From CAZPWQ01 sp964590495 (GTDB lineage: Bacteria > Bacteroidota > Rhodothermia > Balneolales > Balneolaceae): a stretch of DNA of 16,532 bases. The position numbers and the translations under genes were made by a program. Location: contig CAZPWQ010000078.1 of the NCBI GenBank assembly GCA_964590495.1, positions 1 to 16,532 of the forward strand, written 5' to 3'. The notes below the pieces were generated by a model. It was not told where the DNA came from. It saw only the letters and a list, made by a program, of their open reading frames with translations, and searched no databases. Numbering within the stretch: position 1 is the first letter of the stretch; each line of letters opens with the position of its first letter. Positions 1 through 6,993 of this stretch are shown piece after piece.

Positions 1-253
1 CCGCGAAAGCAAGGTTTCGTTGTAGGGCCGGATGCTGGATGCTGGATGCTGGATGGCAAACTTGGCGGTCTTGTCCTAAAATAGGAATAATCCTACTCTC
101 GTGCCGAACCTCCGGTTCGTCACGTTTGGTGCTGCCACCTCCGGTGGCGGTTTGTGCAGATGATTCGTATGCAGATAGCGGTATGGCAGGAATCAATAAA
201 TGCAGACTTACGTATTGCGCATTACGCATTGACAACGTCTTACGTTTGGCGTC
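1..253. repeat. Non-coding block of short repeats and mini-hairpins
   Basis: This leading stretch shows no credible gene. It opens with three perfect GGATGCT units and a partial fourth (30-56). Two 15-nt hairpins follow, each with a 6-bp stem and a TCC loop (105-119 and 134-148). Near the end are the direct repeats CGCATT (218-223 and 225-230) and CGTCTTAC (236-243 and 250-257). The second CGTCTTAC overlaps the stop codon of the minus-strand gene that ends at 254. Blocks like this are familiar as intergenic filler in Bacteroidota-like genomes. That comparison is from memory; the repeats themselves are visible directly. Confidence 0.7.
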
Positions 254-772
254 TTACTTCAAACTTTTCGGATTTCGTATTAATTGGTATTGTGACAGAA
301 ATGAGGTTATCTGTTCTACTTTTTCGGATGGAAAAACCAACGGACGTCCACCGAATTCGAAGAGAAACAGCACATGTTCCGAATCATTAAAATTAATGAT
401 AAATCCCTCAAACCTGCTCTTAATAAAAGGTAATGACCAATTTTTATTGGGTACAGAAGGAAAAATGCCATTGATCTCAGAAAGGTCAAAATCTTCTTCT
501 CTGACGATTTTACCTTCTTTAAAATACCGTACATTCAACTTTTGATCCTCTATTCTTAATTTGAGGATGAGACTCCCTTCAATCAGTTTAAGTGCTCCGA
601 AAACTGTACCGGCAAAACATAAAAATGCTCCAATCCTGAAAATGCTTTCCCATAAAGGGTCATTTAAATTCCAGAAAATAACAAATAAAACTACTGTGGC
701 CATCCCAAGTATTATGGTAAAAGGACGCCAGTATTTTAAATGTATTTCTTTAACTGTAATAGAGTTATCCAT
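254..772 (-). CDS. Hypothetical two-TM membrane protein with a C-terminal beta-rich domain
   Basis: This is a 172-aa protein I cannot assign to a named family. Two hydrophobic segments form a helical hairpin near the N-terminus, at about residues 17-35 and 45-66. The remaining roughly 100 residues look like a soluble cytoplasmic domain with alternating hydrophobic and charged residues. That layout resembles small membrane proteins with a PH-like (bPH) domain, but I see no diagnostic motif, so the resemblance is structural inference. The ATG at 772 has no clear Shine-Dalgarno sequence, as for most genes here. The gene stands alone: repeats lie downstream, and the plus-strand small protein at 991 is transcribed away from it. 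The last codons and stop run into a CGTCTTAC repeat, so the 3' end may have been reshaped by repeat insertion. Confidence 0.75.
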   Translation of the reverse strand: MDNSITVKEIHLKYWRPFTIILGMATVVLFVIFWNLNDPLWESIFRIGAFLCFAGTVFGALKLIEGSLILKLRIEDQKLNVRYFKEGKIVREEDFDLSEINGIFPSVPNKNWSLPFIKSRFEGFIINFNDSEHVLFLFEFGGRPLVFPSEKVEQITSFLSQYQLIRNPKSLK

Positions 773-928
773 GGTCAGTGAGAAGTATGTGCCGTTTTAA
801 AAGAAATAGGTTTTGGATGAACCACTAATAGGATTCAATATATCTTCCTTATACCCTGTTGTTTCTTTAATAATGATGAAATCATTTGTGAATGGCAATC
901 TTTTACAGGATGTAAAAGTGTAAAAGAA

Positions 929-957
929 TTGCAAATGTATGCAGGCACTGATAGATT
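929..957 (+). promoter_or_regulatory. Possible promoter for the small membrane protein
   Basis: TTGCAA (929-934) and TAGATT (952-957) are separated by 17 bp and would start transcription about 25 nt before the ATG at 991. The match is partial. Bacteroidota-type promoters differ from the E. coli consensus, so this is only a candidate. Confidence 0.3.
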
Positions 958-990
958 GTTAATAGCCGATAACTATACAGGATACCAACT

Positions 991-1137
991 ATGAATAAAA
1001 CCAATCAAGCCCCCAAAAAGCAGATGTCAGAAGGAAAAGCTATCGCCGTTGCTGTTTTATTATTTGTTGCTGCTTCGATAGCTGTAATTTATGGTCTTTC
1101 CTTTGTGATAGATTTTTTCTTTCCCAATCTGTTTTAA
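991..1137 (+). CDS. Small single-pass membrane protein (48 aa)
   Basis: An ATG at 991 opens a 48-codon frame ending in TAA at 1135-1137. The product has a polar, Lys-containing N-terminus (about residues 1-16, four Lys) and one hydrophobic helix (about 17-40). It finishes with a short Phe-rich tail after a single Asp. The positive-inside pattern predicts a cytoplasmic N-terminus. The frame fills the space up to the convergent DUF445 gene, whose stop codon is at 1148, and a promoter-like sequence lies upstream. I do not recognise a family. The length and clear TM topology suggest a real small protein rather than chance, but the ribosome-binding site is weak and no homology check was possible. 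Confidence 0.55.
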   Translation: MNKTNQAPKKQMSEGKAIAVAVLLFVAASIAVIYGLSFVIDFFFPNLF

Positions 1138-1147
1138 GGCCACTGAA

Positions 1148-2308
1148 TTACCATTCTAGTTTTAGAAGTAAAATATCGATACCGACTAAAAAACCGGTAA
1201 GTGCGACAAGTAATATTGTGCTTAAGAGGGGTTCCCAAATTACAAAACCGCCTATCATACCCAGAAAAGCACCCAGGTACTGGATATAATGCAACTGTTC
1301 GTTGGTTGCACCCCTGATGATGCCGGACAGCTGTTGTTCGTCATAACTGTTCAGGTTTTCCTCTACAAGAGAATGGACATCCAACTGATTGATCAGTTTA
1401 TACAATAGAGTGGTGACGATGTCTTCTATTGCTTCGCTGTGTTCGTCAATTTTACCTGGTAATTGATCCATCAAATCATCCAGCTTGTTTAGCCCGCTTT
1501 CGACACTGGTGGGTATTTTAACCAGCGCTTCTTCAATAATTTCCTGCATTTGCTGTCCTTTAATAAAAGAATAGGCTTTGAGAGCTGCTTTTTCGAACGA
1601 TTTTTCATGAAGAGCTTCTTTTATCTGCACTAAAATGCGCTCAGCCAGGGCTGTTCTGATGGCGGGATCTGCAATCATTTCATCAACATAAATAACCATC
1701 CAGCGTTTGAGATCTTCCCGGAAATAGGGATCATCTATAATACCTTTTATATAGACAGTTGATTGTTCCCGGTAACGACTGATAATATCAGATTCACTGA
1801 TCTTTTGTTTGATGATTTCAGGATTGATTAAATCATCGGAGACAGCTTGTGCCATCCGGTAGGCAATCCGGTCTTTTTGAGCTGGTATAAGGCCGTGACC
1901 AAGAATAGGACGCTTTCTGGCGGGTTTAAACAGCATGGTTATCGCCAGCCAGTTGGTCCCATAGCCGATGAGGCCGCTGACACTGATTATCTTTAGAATC
2001 CCCTGGAATTCAAGTGGCCGATTCCACAGTGTCATATAAATCCCGTTAAAATCCCAAAAAAAGGAAACCATAAAGAGAGTGATCAACAGATAAGGGAGTA
2101 TAGTCAACAGCTTGAGCAGAAAAGAACTTTTTAACTGATGACGTTCCGGGGCGGGATGTTTCGGTTTGTCTGTGGCAGAAAGTTCTTCGATACGGCTGTA
2201 CCTGCTGACGATCTGCCACAAATTCCGGAAGTGGTGACGGGTTTTATCTTTAGCCGCTTTTAAAGCTGTGTCATTATTGCCGGGAGATCCCAATGATTCT
2301 TCATTCAT
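1148..2308 (-). CDS. DUF445 family membrane protein
   Basis: This 386-aa protein belongs to the DUF445 family (YheB/YjiN-like). The identifying stretch is around residues 112-145: G-x-x-G-Y-G-T-N-W-L-A-I-T-M-L-F-K-P, then the downstream G-L-I-P-x-x-x-D segment. A hydrophilic N-terminal extension of about 60 residues precedes TM segments at about 63-84 and 104-124. A long alpha-helical, charged middle region (about 150-335) follows, and the C-terminus is a hydrophobic hairpin (about 343-384). The biochemical role of the family is not established; it is an inner-membrane protein. The gene lies 127 bp downstream of ybeY on the same strand, so it could be the last cistron of that cluster or have its own promoter in the gap. 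Its 3' end converges with the small membrane protein gene, with 10 bp between the stop codons. Confidence 0.9.
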   Translation of the reverse strand: MNEESLGSPGNNDTALKAAKDKTRHHFRNLWQIVSRYSRIEELSATDKPKHPAPERHQLKSSFLLKLLTILPYLLITLFMVSFFWDFNGIYMTLWNRPLEFQGILKIISVSGLIGYGTNWLAITMLFKPARKRPILGHGLIPAQKDRIAYRMAQAVSDDLINPEIIKQKISESDIISRYREQSTVYIKGIIDDPYFREDLKRWMVIYVDEMIADPAIRTALAERILVQIKEALHEKSFEKAALKAYSFIKGQQMQEIIEEALVKIPTSVESGLNKLDDLMDQLPGKIDEHSEAIEDIVTTLLYKLINQLDVHSLVEENLNSYDEQQLSGIIRGATNEQLHYIQYLGAFLGMIGGFVIWEPLLSTILLVALTGFLVGIDILLLKLEW

Positions 2309-2435
2309 CTGACAACATCTATGATTTAAATCTGCGTTGTAACCGCTCGTTTACGTAAAAATTTACTTGAGAGTTGTACGCGTATTGTGCTCTATAAAAA
2401 CTTTAGCAAAGCTTTTGAATAACAGGAGTAATGTA

Positions 2436-2873
2436 TTAGTCCAGTAATTCCAGGTAGAATTCTTCACGCTGCGTCATTCTCTGTTTCTGTGATTCTGTTT
2501 GATCATCATAGCCGTTCAGGTGCAGCAGTCCGTGAACAAAAATACGTAAAAATTCACGTTTGGCGTCCTCTCCCAATTCTTCAGCCTGTTCGGTAATCCT
2601 GGGAGCACAACAGAAGAGCGTACCTTCGATATCGCTGTTTCCATTATCATCATACCGGAATGTGATGATATCTGTTATATAATCCCGCTCAAGGTGTTTC
2701 TTATTAATACGAATGATTTCGGATTCATCAACATATACCAACTCTATGAAATTAAAACTGCACTCTTCGTTCTCTGAAATTATCTTTGCTGCCTTTCTTA
2801 GTTCCTGTGCAGACAGGGGAAGTGAAAAACCGGTCTCATTAAATACCTGGATATCAGGTTGTGTGGGAGGCAT
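2436..2873 (-). CDS. ybeY: Endoribonuclease YbeY (rRNA maturation factor)
   Basis: YbeY is a metal-dependent single-strand endoribonuclease needed for 16S rRNA 3'-end maturation and ribosome quality control in the cytoplasm. The 145-aa product has normal family length. The conserved segment around residues 57-73 (N-x-x-H-L-x-x-D-Y-I-T-D-I-I-T-F) corresponds to the family's N-x-x-x-L-x-x-D-x-P-T-D-V-L-S-F. The metal site is H-G-L-L-H-L-N-G-Y-D-D at 114-124: His114 and His118 are present, but the usual third His is Asp124. From memory, Bacteroidota YbeY proteins also carry Asp here, so this is probably a lineage variant rather than inactivation. The ATG at 2873 follows the stop codon of the upstream 153-aa gene by 6 nt, so the two are almost certainly co-transcribed and translationally coupled. 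Confidence 0.96.
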   Translation of the reverse strand: MPPTQPDIQVFNETGFSLPLSAQELRKAAKIISENEECSFNFIELVYVDESEIIRINKKHLERDYITDIITFRYDDNGNSDIEGTLFCCAPRITEQAEELGEDAKREFLRIFVHGLLHLNGYDDQTESQKQRMTQREEFYLELLD

Positions 2874-2879
2874 CAGGTA

Positions 2880-3341
2880 TTATTCATCTTCATCAAAAGA
2901 GAAATTATCCAGATCAACCGACTCGGTGAGTGAAAGTGCGATGGCACACATCATAAGATCTTCCGGTAGTTTGGTAAAGTCACTGTTGAGAATAACTTCG
3001 CTGACATTCGAATAGAGACTGCATCCTGCGCCTTGTTCAACGATCAGTCCCGAAGTCCGCTCATCCTGGCGACCAAAGAATGTAACCTGTTTTAGCATAT
3101 CACTAGCAATAAATGCAGTGCAATTGTGAAGTTGCAGGAAAGTATTTTGGGCATAAACGGAAACCATATTCAGATCCTTCCCGTTAACATTCATTCCCAA
3201 ATGTATTTCCAGTGCCAGTTTACGGCCCTCTTCTTTATTCACAACTTCCAGCCGGAAAACATCATCTCCAAGCGGCTTGGCTTTAGTTTGAAGGACATCC
3301 GCAATTGCGTCAATATTTTCTTTCGTAAACTGGTGAACCAT
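2880..3341 (-). CDS. Conserved-looking protein of unknown function upstream of ybeY
   Basis: This 153-aa soluble protein has no signal peptide or TM segment. I do not recognise a family. It begins with a helical segment (about 1-20), continues as mixed alpha/beta with hydrophobic strands (about 27-110), and ends in a strongly acidic tail (F-D-E-D-E at 149-153). One cysteine lies in a G-A-G-C segment near residue 106, with others at about 74 and 132. It does not resemble PhoH or an ABC/HD-domain protein, the usual ybeY neighbours in other phyla. The tight 6-nt spacing to ybeY suggests joint expression, and a role in translation or ribosome maintenance is a guess from that position only. Its start at 3341 lies downstream of the repeat and hairpin region after the DUF2723 gene. 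Confidence 0.8.
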   Translation of the reverse strand: MVHQFTKENIDAIADVLQTKAKPLGDDVFRLEVVNKEEGRKLALEIHLGMNVNGKDLNMVSVYAQNTFLQLHNCTAFIASDMLKQVTFFGRQDERTSGLIVEQGAGCSLYSNVSEVILNSDFTKLPEDLMMCAIALSLTESVDLDNFSFDEDE

Positions 3342-3478
3342 ATTCAGAAGTACTAAAGCGGTGTTTGTTAAGATTTGATTAAATATACCATTCGCTCAAC
3401 AGAATAAGAAATTTTGTGGCCTCATATCTTTTTGCTTCTTACTGATAGCCGCGGATTCTCGCGGATATGAGGGATTGG

Positions 3479-3513
3479 GTATAAGGGAATAAGGTTCACT
3501 TATATCCTTATAC
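3479..3513. repeat. Imperfect inverted repeat (15-bp stem, 5-nt loop)
   Basis: Positions 3479-3493 pair with 3499-3513 around a GTTCA loop, with one A-A mismatch and one G-T wobble. The right arm runs into the first units of the adjacent TTATACCC array, so the hairpin is built from an inverted copy of that repeat. No T-tract follows on the minus strand, so it is not a classic terminator for the upstream gene, although it may still act as an mRNA 3' end. Confidence 0.75.
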
Positions 3514-3562
3514 CCTTATACCCTTATACCCTTATACCCTTATACCCTTATACCCTTATACC
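3500..3562. repeat. Tandem TTATACCC array (8-bp unit)
   Basis: One degenerate unit (TTATATCC, 3500-3507) is followed by six perfect TTATACCC units (3508-3555) and a 7-nt partial unit (3556-3562). Read on the minus strand it is (GGGTATAA)n, with six GGG runs separated by 5-nt spacers. That is the telomere-like arrangement able to fold into a G-quadruplex. The array starts 6 nt beyond the stop codon of the DUF2723 gene and would sit in its 3' UTR. Confidence 0.95.
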
Positions 3563-3568
3563 AAAAAA

Positions 3569-6547
3569 TTATTGAATGTTAAACTGATCAATCTCCTTTT
3601 GGTTCTCTTCTTTGGTTTGGGGTATTGATATCCGTGCACTGGTAATTTGATCAACGCTGTTCGACAGATCAATTGCCTCTTCATCATTACCCGCCTTAAA
3701 ATAAATGTTCTGGACAATCGTAAGCTGGCTTACAGCAAAAGATATGTCTCTGGTTATATCTTCGCGCTGCGACATAATATGATTGACACGTCTCTGCAAC
3801 TGTTGTCGCTTATTCATATTTGCATTTCTTCGTGCCTCCTGTGATTCTTCTTCAAGCCGGGAGATTCTCTGCTGGGTGTCATCGTATTTGGTTATGCCCG
3901 ATTCAAGGTTATCCAGGAGTTCTCCAGCCACTTCACGCGAAAGTCGTAAAGCATCCTCCATATTATCTAAATTCGAATAGTTGAAGGCGTATAAGACAAT
4001 CGAGTTTAGATTGTTGTCATTCATTCTGAATGGGATACGTTCTTCACCCCATTTCAGCCAGTAATTGGCGCTGTCAGGTTTGCCGAGCTCCCGGTATTTA
4101 TTAGACAGTTCGGTGATACTGAAACGATAATTACCCAGCATACGACGAATATTTTCATCAAAATAGGCATTGGGATTATTCCATTGCCGGAAACGAAACT
4201 TCTTTAAACGTTCGGCGTGAATACCGGCATCGACCCATCCGAAGCTTTTAGCCTCGTGCCGCTGAGGTACGACACGAAATGCTTTGCCTTCGAAGCGGAA
4301 ATAAGGCTGCAGATTCATCTGGCTCTGTGTCGATACGGTATTGGCAAAGTAAACCGGCCTCAGCCATCTGTTGGATTTCAGTATGTCCAGAATGACTTTA
4401 TCCTGAACCTGTGTATAGAACCTTTGGTTACCCTGTTGGTCGGCTCCGGCCGAACGCCCTTCGTAATACCAGGAGACTTCATTGTCCAGTGAATCGACCG
4501 GAATGCCGAATGTAACACCATTGCGGAAAAGATCAAGTGAAGTGTCTGGTCTTACACCGATCATTTCTTTGTAATTATTATCGGATGAAAAAGCCCCCCG
4601 CAGCAGATCTTTATCAACGGGAATCTTTATGGTATCCGGTTGATGAAGGGTAAGCCCGCTTGTAATTTCTTCAATTTCCGCATCACTCAGTGAAATAGGA
4701 AGGGGAGCTGACTCATGAGACCACTGATCACGAAGTTGTTTGATATACCACTCTGTATTCAGAAGGCTAAGACAAACAATCCGAACATCAGTGCGCACTC
4801 CTTCCACCTCCTGCAGGTACCAGAGAGGGAAAGTGTCGTTGTCTCCGTTCGTAAATAAAATAGCATTCGGTGCCGCCGACTCCAGCAAATTGTAGGCGTA
4901 ATCGGGTGCCACATAACGTTCGCTGCGGTCATGGTCGTGGTAGTTTTGAAAACCCATCCACAAAGGCACAGCCAAAAATAAAACCGCGAGAGAAGCATAG
5001 GCCACTGTAGTTTTTGATTTAAGATAATCTTTGACTAACTCAACCAACCCTATGCCTCCCATACCTATCCATATGGCAAAAGCAAAGAATGATCCCACAT
5101 AGGCGTAATCCCGTTCGCGCGGTTGTATTGGTGTTTGATTCAGGAAGACAATGATAGCGAAGCCTGTCATTAAAAACAGGGCAAGGACAGAAAGCGCCCG
5201 TTTCCAGTCTTTCTGAAAGTGGAAAAGCATGCCGAACAGGCCCAGTAAAAATGGAAGATAGAAATAAGAATTATGTGCAGGATTATCTTCATACTCGCTT
5301 TCTGTAAAACCTGCCTGCCATCCGGTATCCTGGATATCGGATTCCCGGCCGATAAAATTCCAGTTGAAATAACGAACATACATATGATTTACCTGGTAGC
5401 TCCAGAAATAATCCCAGTCACTTGAATATTGTGCATACTGCTGGATATGCTCTGGACTTGTTGAATAACGACGGGGAAAGAAAGTTTCCTGTTCACGACT
5501 GATATCACCCCTGGAATCATCATAGGTATGGCCTGTGAGGATCGGAGTCGAACCATATTGTTCACGTTCCATGTAGCTGATAAATGCCTCAAGAGTCTCC
5601 GGATCATTTTCATCAATAGGCGGATCTGCGATAGATCGGATGGGAATCAGGGAATAAGAAGAGAAACCGATTAAAATCAGTGTGTAAAAGAGTAAAACAA
5701 TATTCGCCACCCGGTAGTCATTTTTATGCGTGTAATAGAGACCTCCGCTGAGAAGCAGTACAATGAAGATCATCAGGGTTATCGGGCCGATTAAACCATA
5801 TGTAGCCTCTCCGATATCTCCCATGATAGAAGGTAACATCTGAACGGTAAATGGATAAATAGCCAGAAAAGAAACAGCGGCTAACAGGGCTGTTAACGAA
5901 AATGAGGTGAATTTATACTCGTTCTTCTTGAAGTAAATAATAATGATGACAAAAAAGAACGTCAGCAGGTTCAACAGGTGGACACCAAGAGCCAGCCCAA
6001 AGAGGTAGGCGATAAGCAGCAGCCATCGTTCGTTGTAGGGTTTATCATGTTGTTCAGACCAGACCAGTGCCAGCCATACGGCCATAGCGGTAAAAAACAT
6101 TGATACGGCATATACTTCCGCTTCCACTGCATTAAACCAGAATGTATCGGTAACAGCAAAAGTGAAAGCACCAATCAGCGCTCCGCCATACATGCCAATT
6201 TTGTCGATCTTTTCCATGGCATCGGGATTCCCTTTCCATTCACGGACCAGTCGTACAGTAATAAGATAGAGCAACATCACCGTTAAAGCTGATGAAAGCG
6301 CACTGATAAAGTTAATGCTTACTGCTACATAAGAAGCAGGCATAAACATGGAGAATATCCTGCCGAGAAGAGAATAAAAGGGCGCCCCGGGAGGGTGGTT
6401 GACCTGAAGACCATGAGCAACAGCAATAAACTCACCGGCATCCCAGAAGCTGGCGGTAGGTGCCATGGTTAACATGTACAAGATCAGGGAAGCTAAAAAA
6501 GTAAATAGAGCTAAATATCTGTTCGTCGATCTATGATTCGAAAACAT
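3569..6547 (-). CDS. DUF2723 family (GT117-type) membrane glycosyltransferase-like protein
   Basis: This 992-aa polytopic membrane protein matches DUF2723, a family grouped with protein O-mannosyltransferase-like GT-C enzymes (GT117) and typical of Bacteroidota relatives. After the first TM helix (about 11-30) comes the family signature S-F-W-D-A-G-E-F at 33-40, followed by N-H-P-P-G at 50-54. The acidic Asp36/Glu39 pair sits in the first extracytoplasmic loop, where GT-C enzymes place catalytic acids. Roughly a dozen hydrophobic segments extend to about residue 545. A large soluble domain follows, and a helical, coiled-coil-prone region of about 890-950 is rich in Glu, Arg and Gln. A periplasmic or surface glycosylation role with a lipid-linked sugar donor is inferred from family. 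The start at 6547 has a weak AAAGG upstream. The 3' UTR carries the TTATACCC array. Confidence 0.93.
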   Translation of the reverse strand: MFSNHRSTNRYLALFTFLASLILYMLTMAPTASFWDAGEFIAVAHGLQVNHPPGAPFYSLLGRIFSMFMPASYVAVSINFISALSSALTVMLLYLITVRLVREWKGNPDAMEKIDKIGMYGGALIGAFTFAVTDTFWFNAVEAEVYAVSMFFTAMAVWLALVWSEQHDKPYNERWLLLIAYLFGLALGVHLLNLLTFFFVIIIIYFKKNEYKFTSFSLTALLAAVSFLAIYPFTVQMLPSIMGDIGEATYGLIGPITLMIFIVLLLSGGLYYTHKNDYRVANIVLLFYTLILIGFSSYSLIPIRSIADPPIDENDPETLEAFISYMEREQYGSTPILTGHTYDDSRGDISREQETFFPRRYSTSPEHIQQYAQYSSDWDYFWSYQVNHMYVRYFNWNFIGRESDIQDTGWQAGFTESEYEDNPAHNSYFYLPFLLGLFGMLFHFQKDWKRALSVLALFLMTGFAIIVFLNQTPIQPRERDYAYVGSFFAFAIWIGMGGIGLVELVKDYLKSKTTVAYASLAVLFLAVPLWMGFQNYHDHDRSERYVAPDYAYNLLESAAPNAILFTNGDNDTFPLWYLQEVEGVRTDVRIVCLSLLNTEWYIKQLRDQWSHESAPLPISLSDAEIEEITSGLTLHQPDTIKIPVDKDLLRGAFSSDNNYKEMIGVRPDTSLDLFRNGVTFGIPVDSLDNEVSWYYEGRSAGADQQGNQRFYTQVQDKVILDILKSNRWLRPVYFANTVSTQSQMNLQPYFRFEGKAFRVVPQRHEAKSFGWVDAGIHAERLKKFRFRQWNNPNAYFDENIRRMLGNYRFSITELSNKYRELGKPDSANYWLKWGEERIPFRMNDNNLNSIVLYAFNYSNLDNMEDALRLSREVAGELLDNLESGITKYDDTQQRISRLEEESQEARRNANMNKRQQLQRRVNHIMSQREDITRDISFAVSQLTIVQNIYFKAGNDEEAIDLSNSVDQITSARISIPQTKEENQKEIDQFNIQ

Positions 6548-6993
6548 CCGGCCTTTAATTAATTATGACGGTTTATAACTGTTAATTCAGCAGCCAATAA
6601 TAGCCATAGGTTGATTGGAATCAAAATCAATACCCGGGGCTGCATATAAGGATTTATACCCGTTGGATTGTTTAGTTCAACGGCAAATATGTACTGTTAT
6701 TTTAGAAATTTACTGAAGATACTAAAAAGATAGACAGGGCCAACAGTTGAGTTTAATTTTAACATTCTCTTGCCGGTTTTTCAGATGTAATATTCTGTAA
6801 GCGGATATTGCCACTTTATATAAAAATGGTTAACAATAACGGGTTGATTTATCAGGGCCTTTCTGTCTGCCAGATATATAAAACAAATAGTTTATTAGTC
6901 ATTAACCTATAAACATTAGATACATTTTTTTTGGAATGTGTTTATCAGAAGAGTTACCCTTTACTGAATTATTAATTGAATATTGATGAAAAT
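6548..6993. other. Divergent intergenic region, AT-rich
   Basis: This 446-bp gap separates the divergently transcribed DUF2723 and NSS transporter genes and must hold promoters for both. It is AT-rich with many short homopolymer runs, including T8 shortly before the transporter. I found no strong inverted repeat, recognisable operator or small ORF, and no promoter match good enough to place. The TTG at 6976 is an in-frame alternative start for the transporter. Confidence 0.5.

Noticed and set aside
39..545. 168-codon plus-strand open frame at the left end
   Set aside because: It runs through the repeat block and antisense to the two-TM protein gene, and the product has no coherent hydrophobic or domain pattern.
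3500..3562. Considered as a CRISPR array or a chromosome-end telomere
   Set aside because: The 8-bp units have no spacers, no cas genes are nearby, and genes continue on both sides.
6976..6993. TTG start for the NSS transporter
   Set aside because: The ATG at 6994 leaves a normal short N-terminus before TM1 and the TTG has no better ribosome-binding site, but it cannot be excluded.
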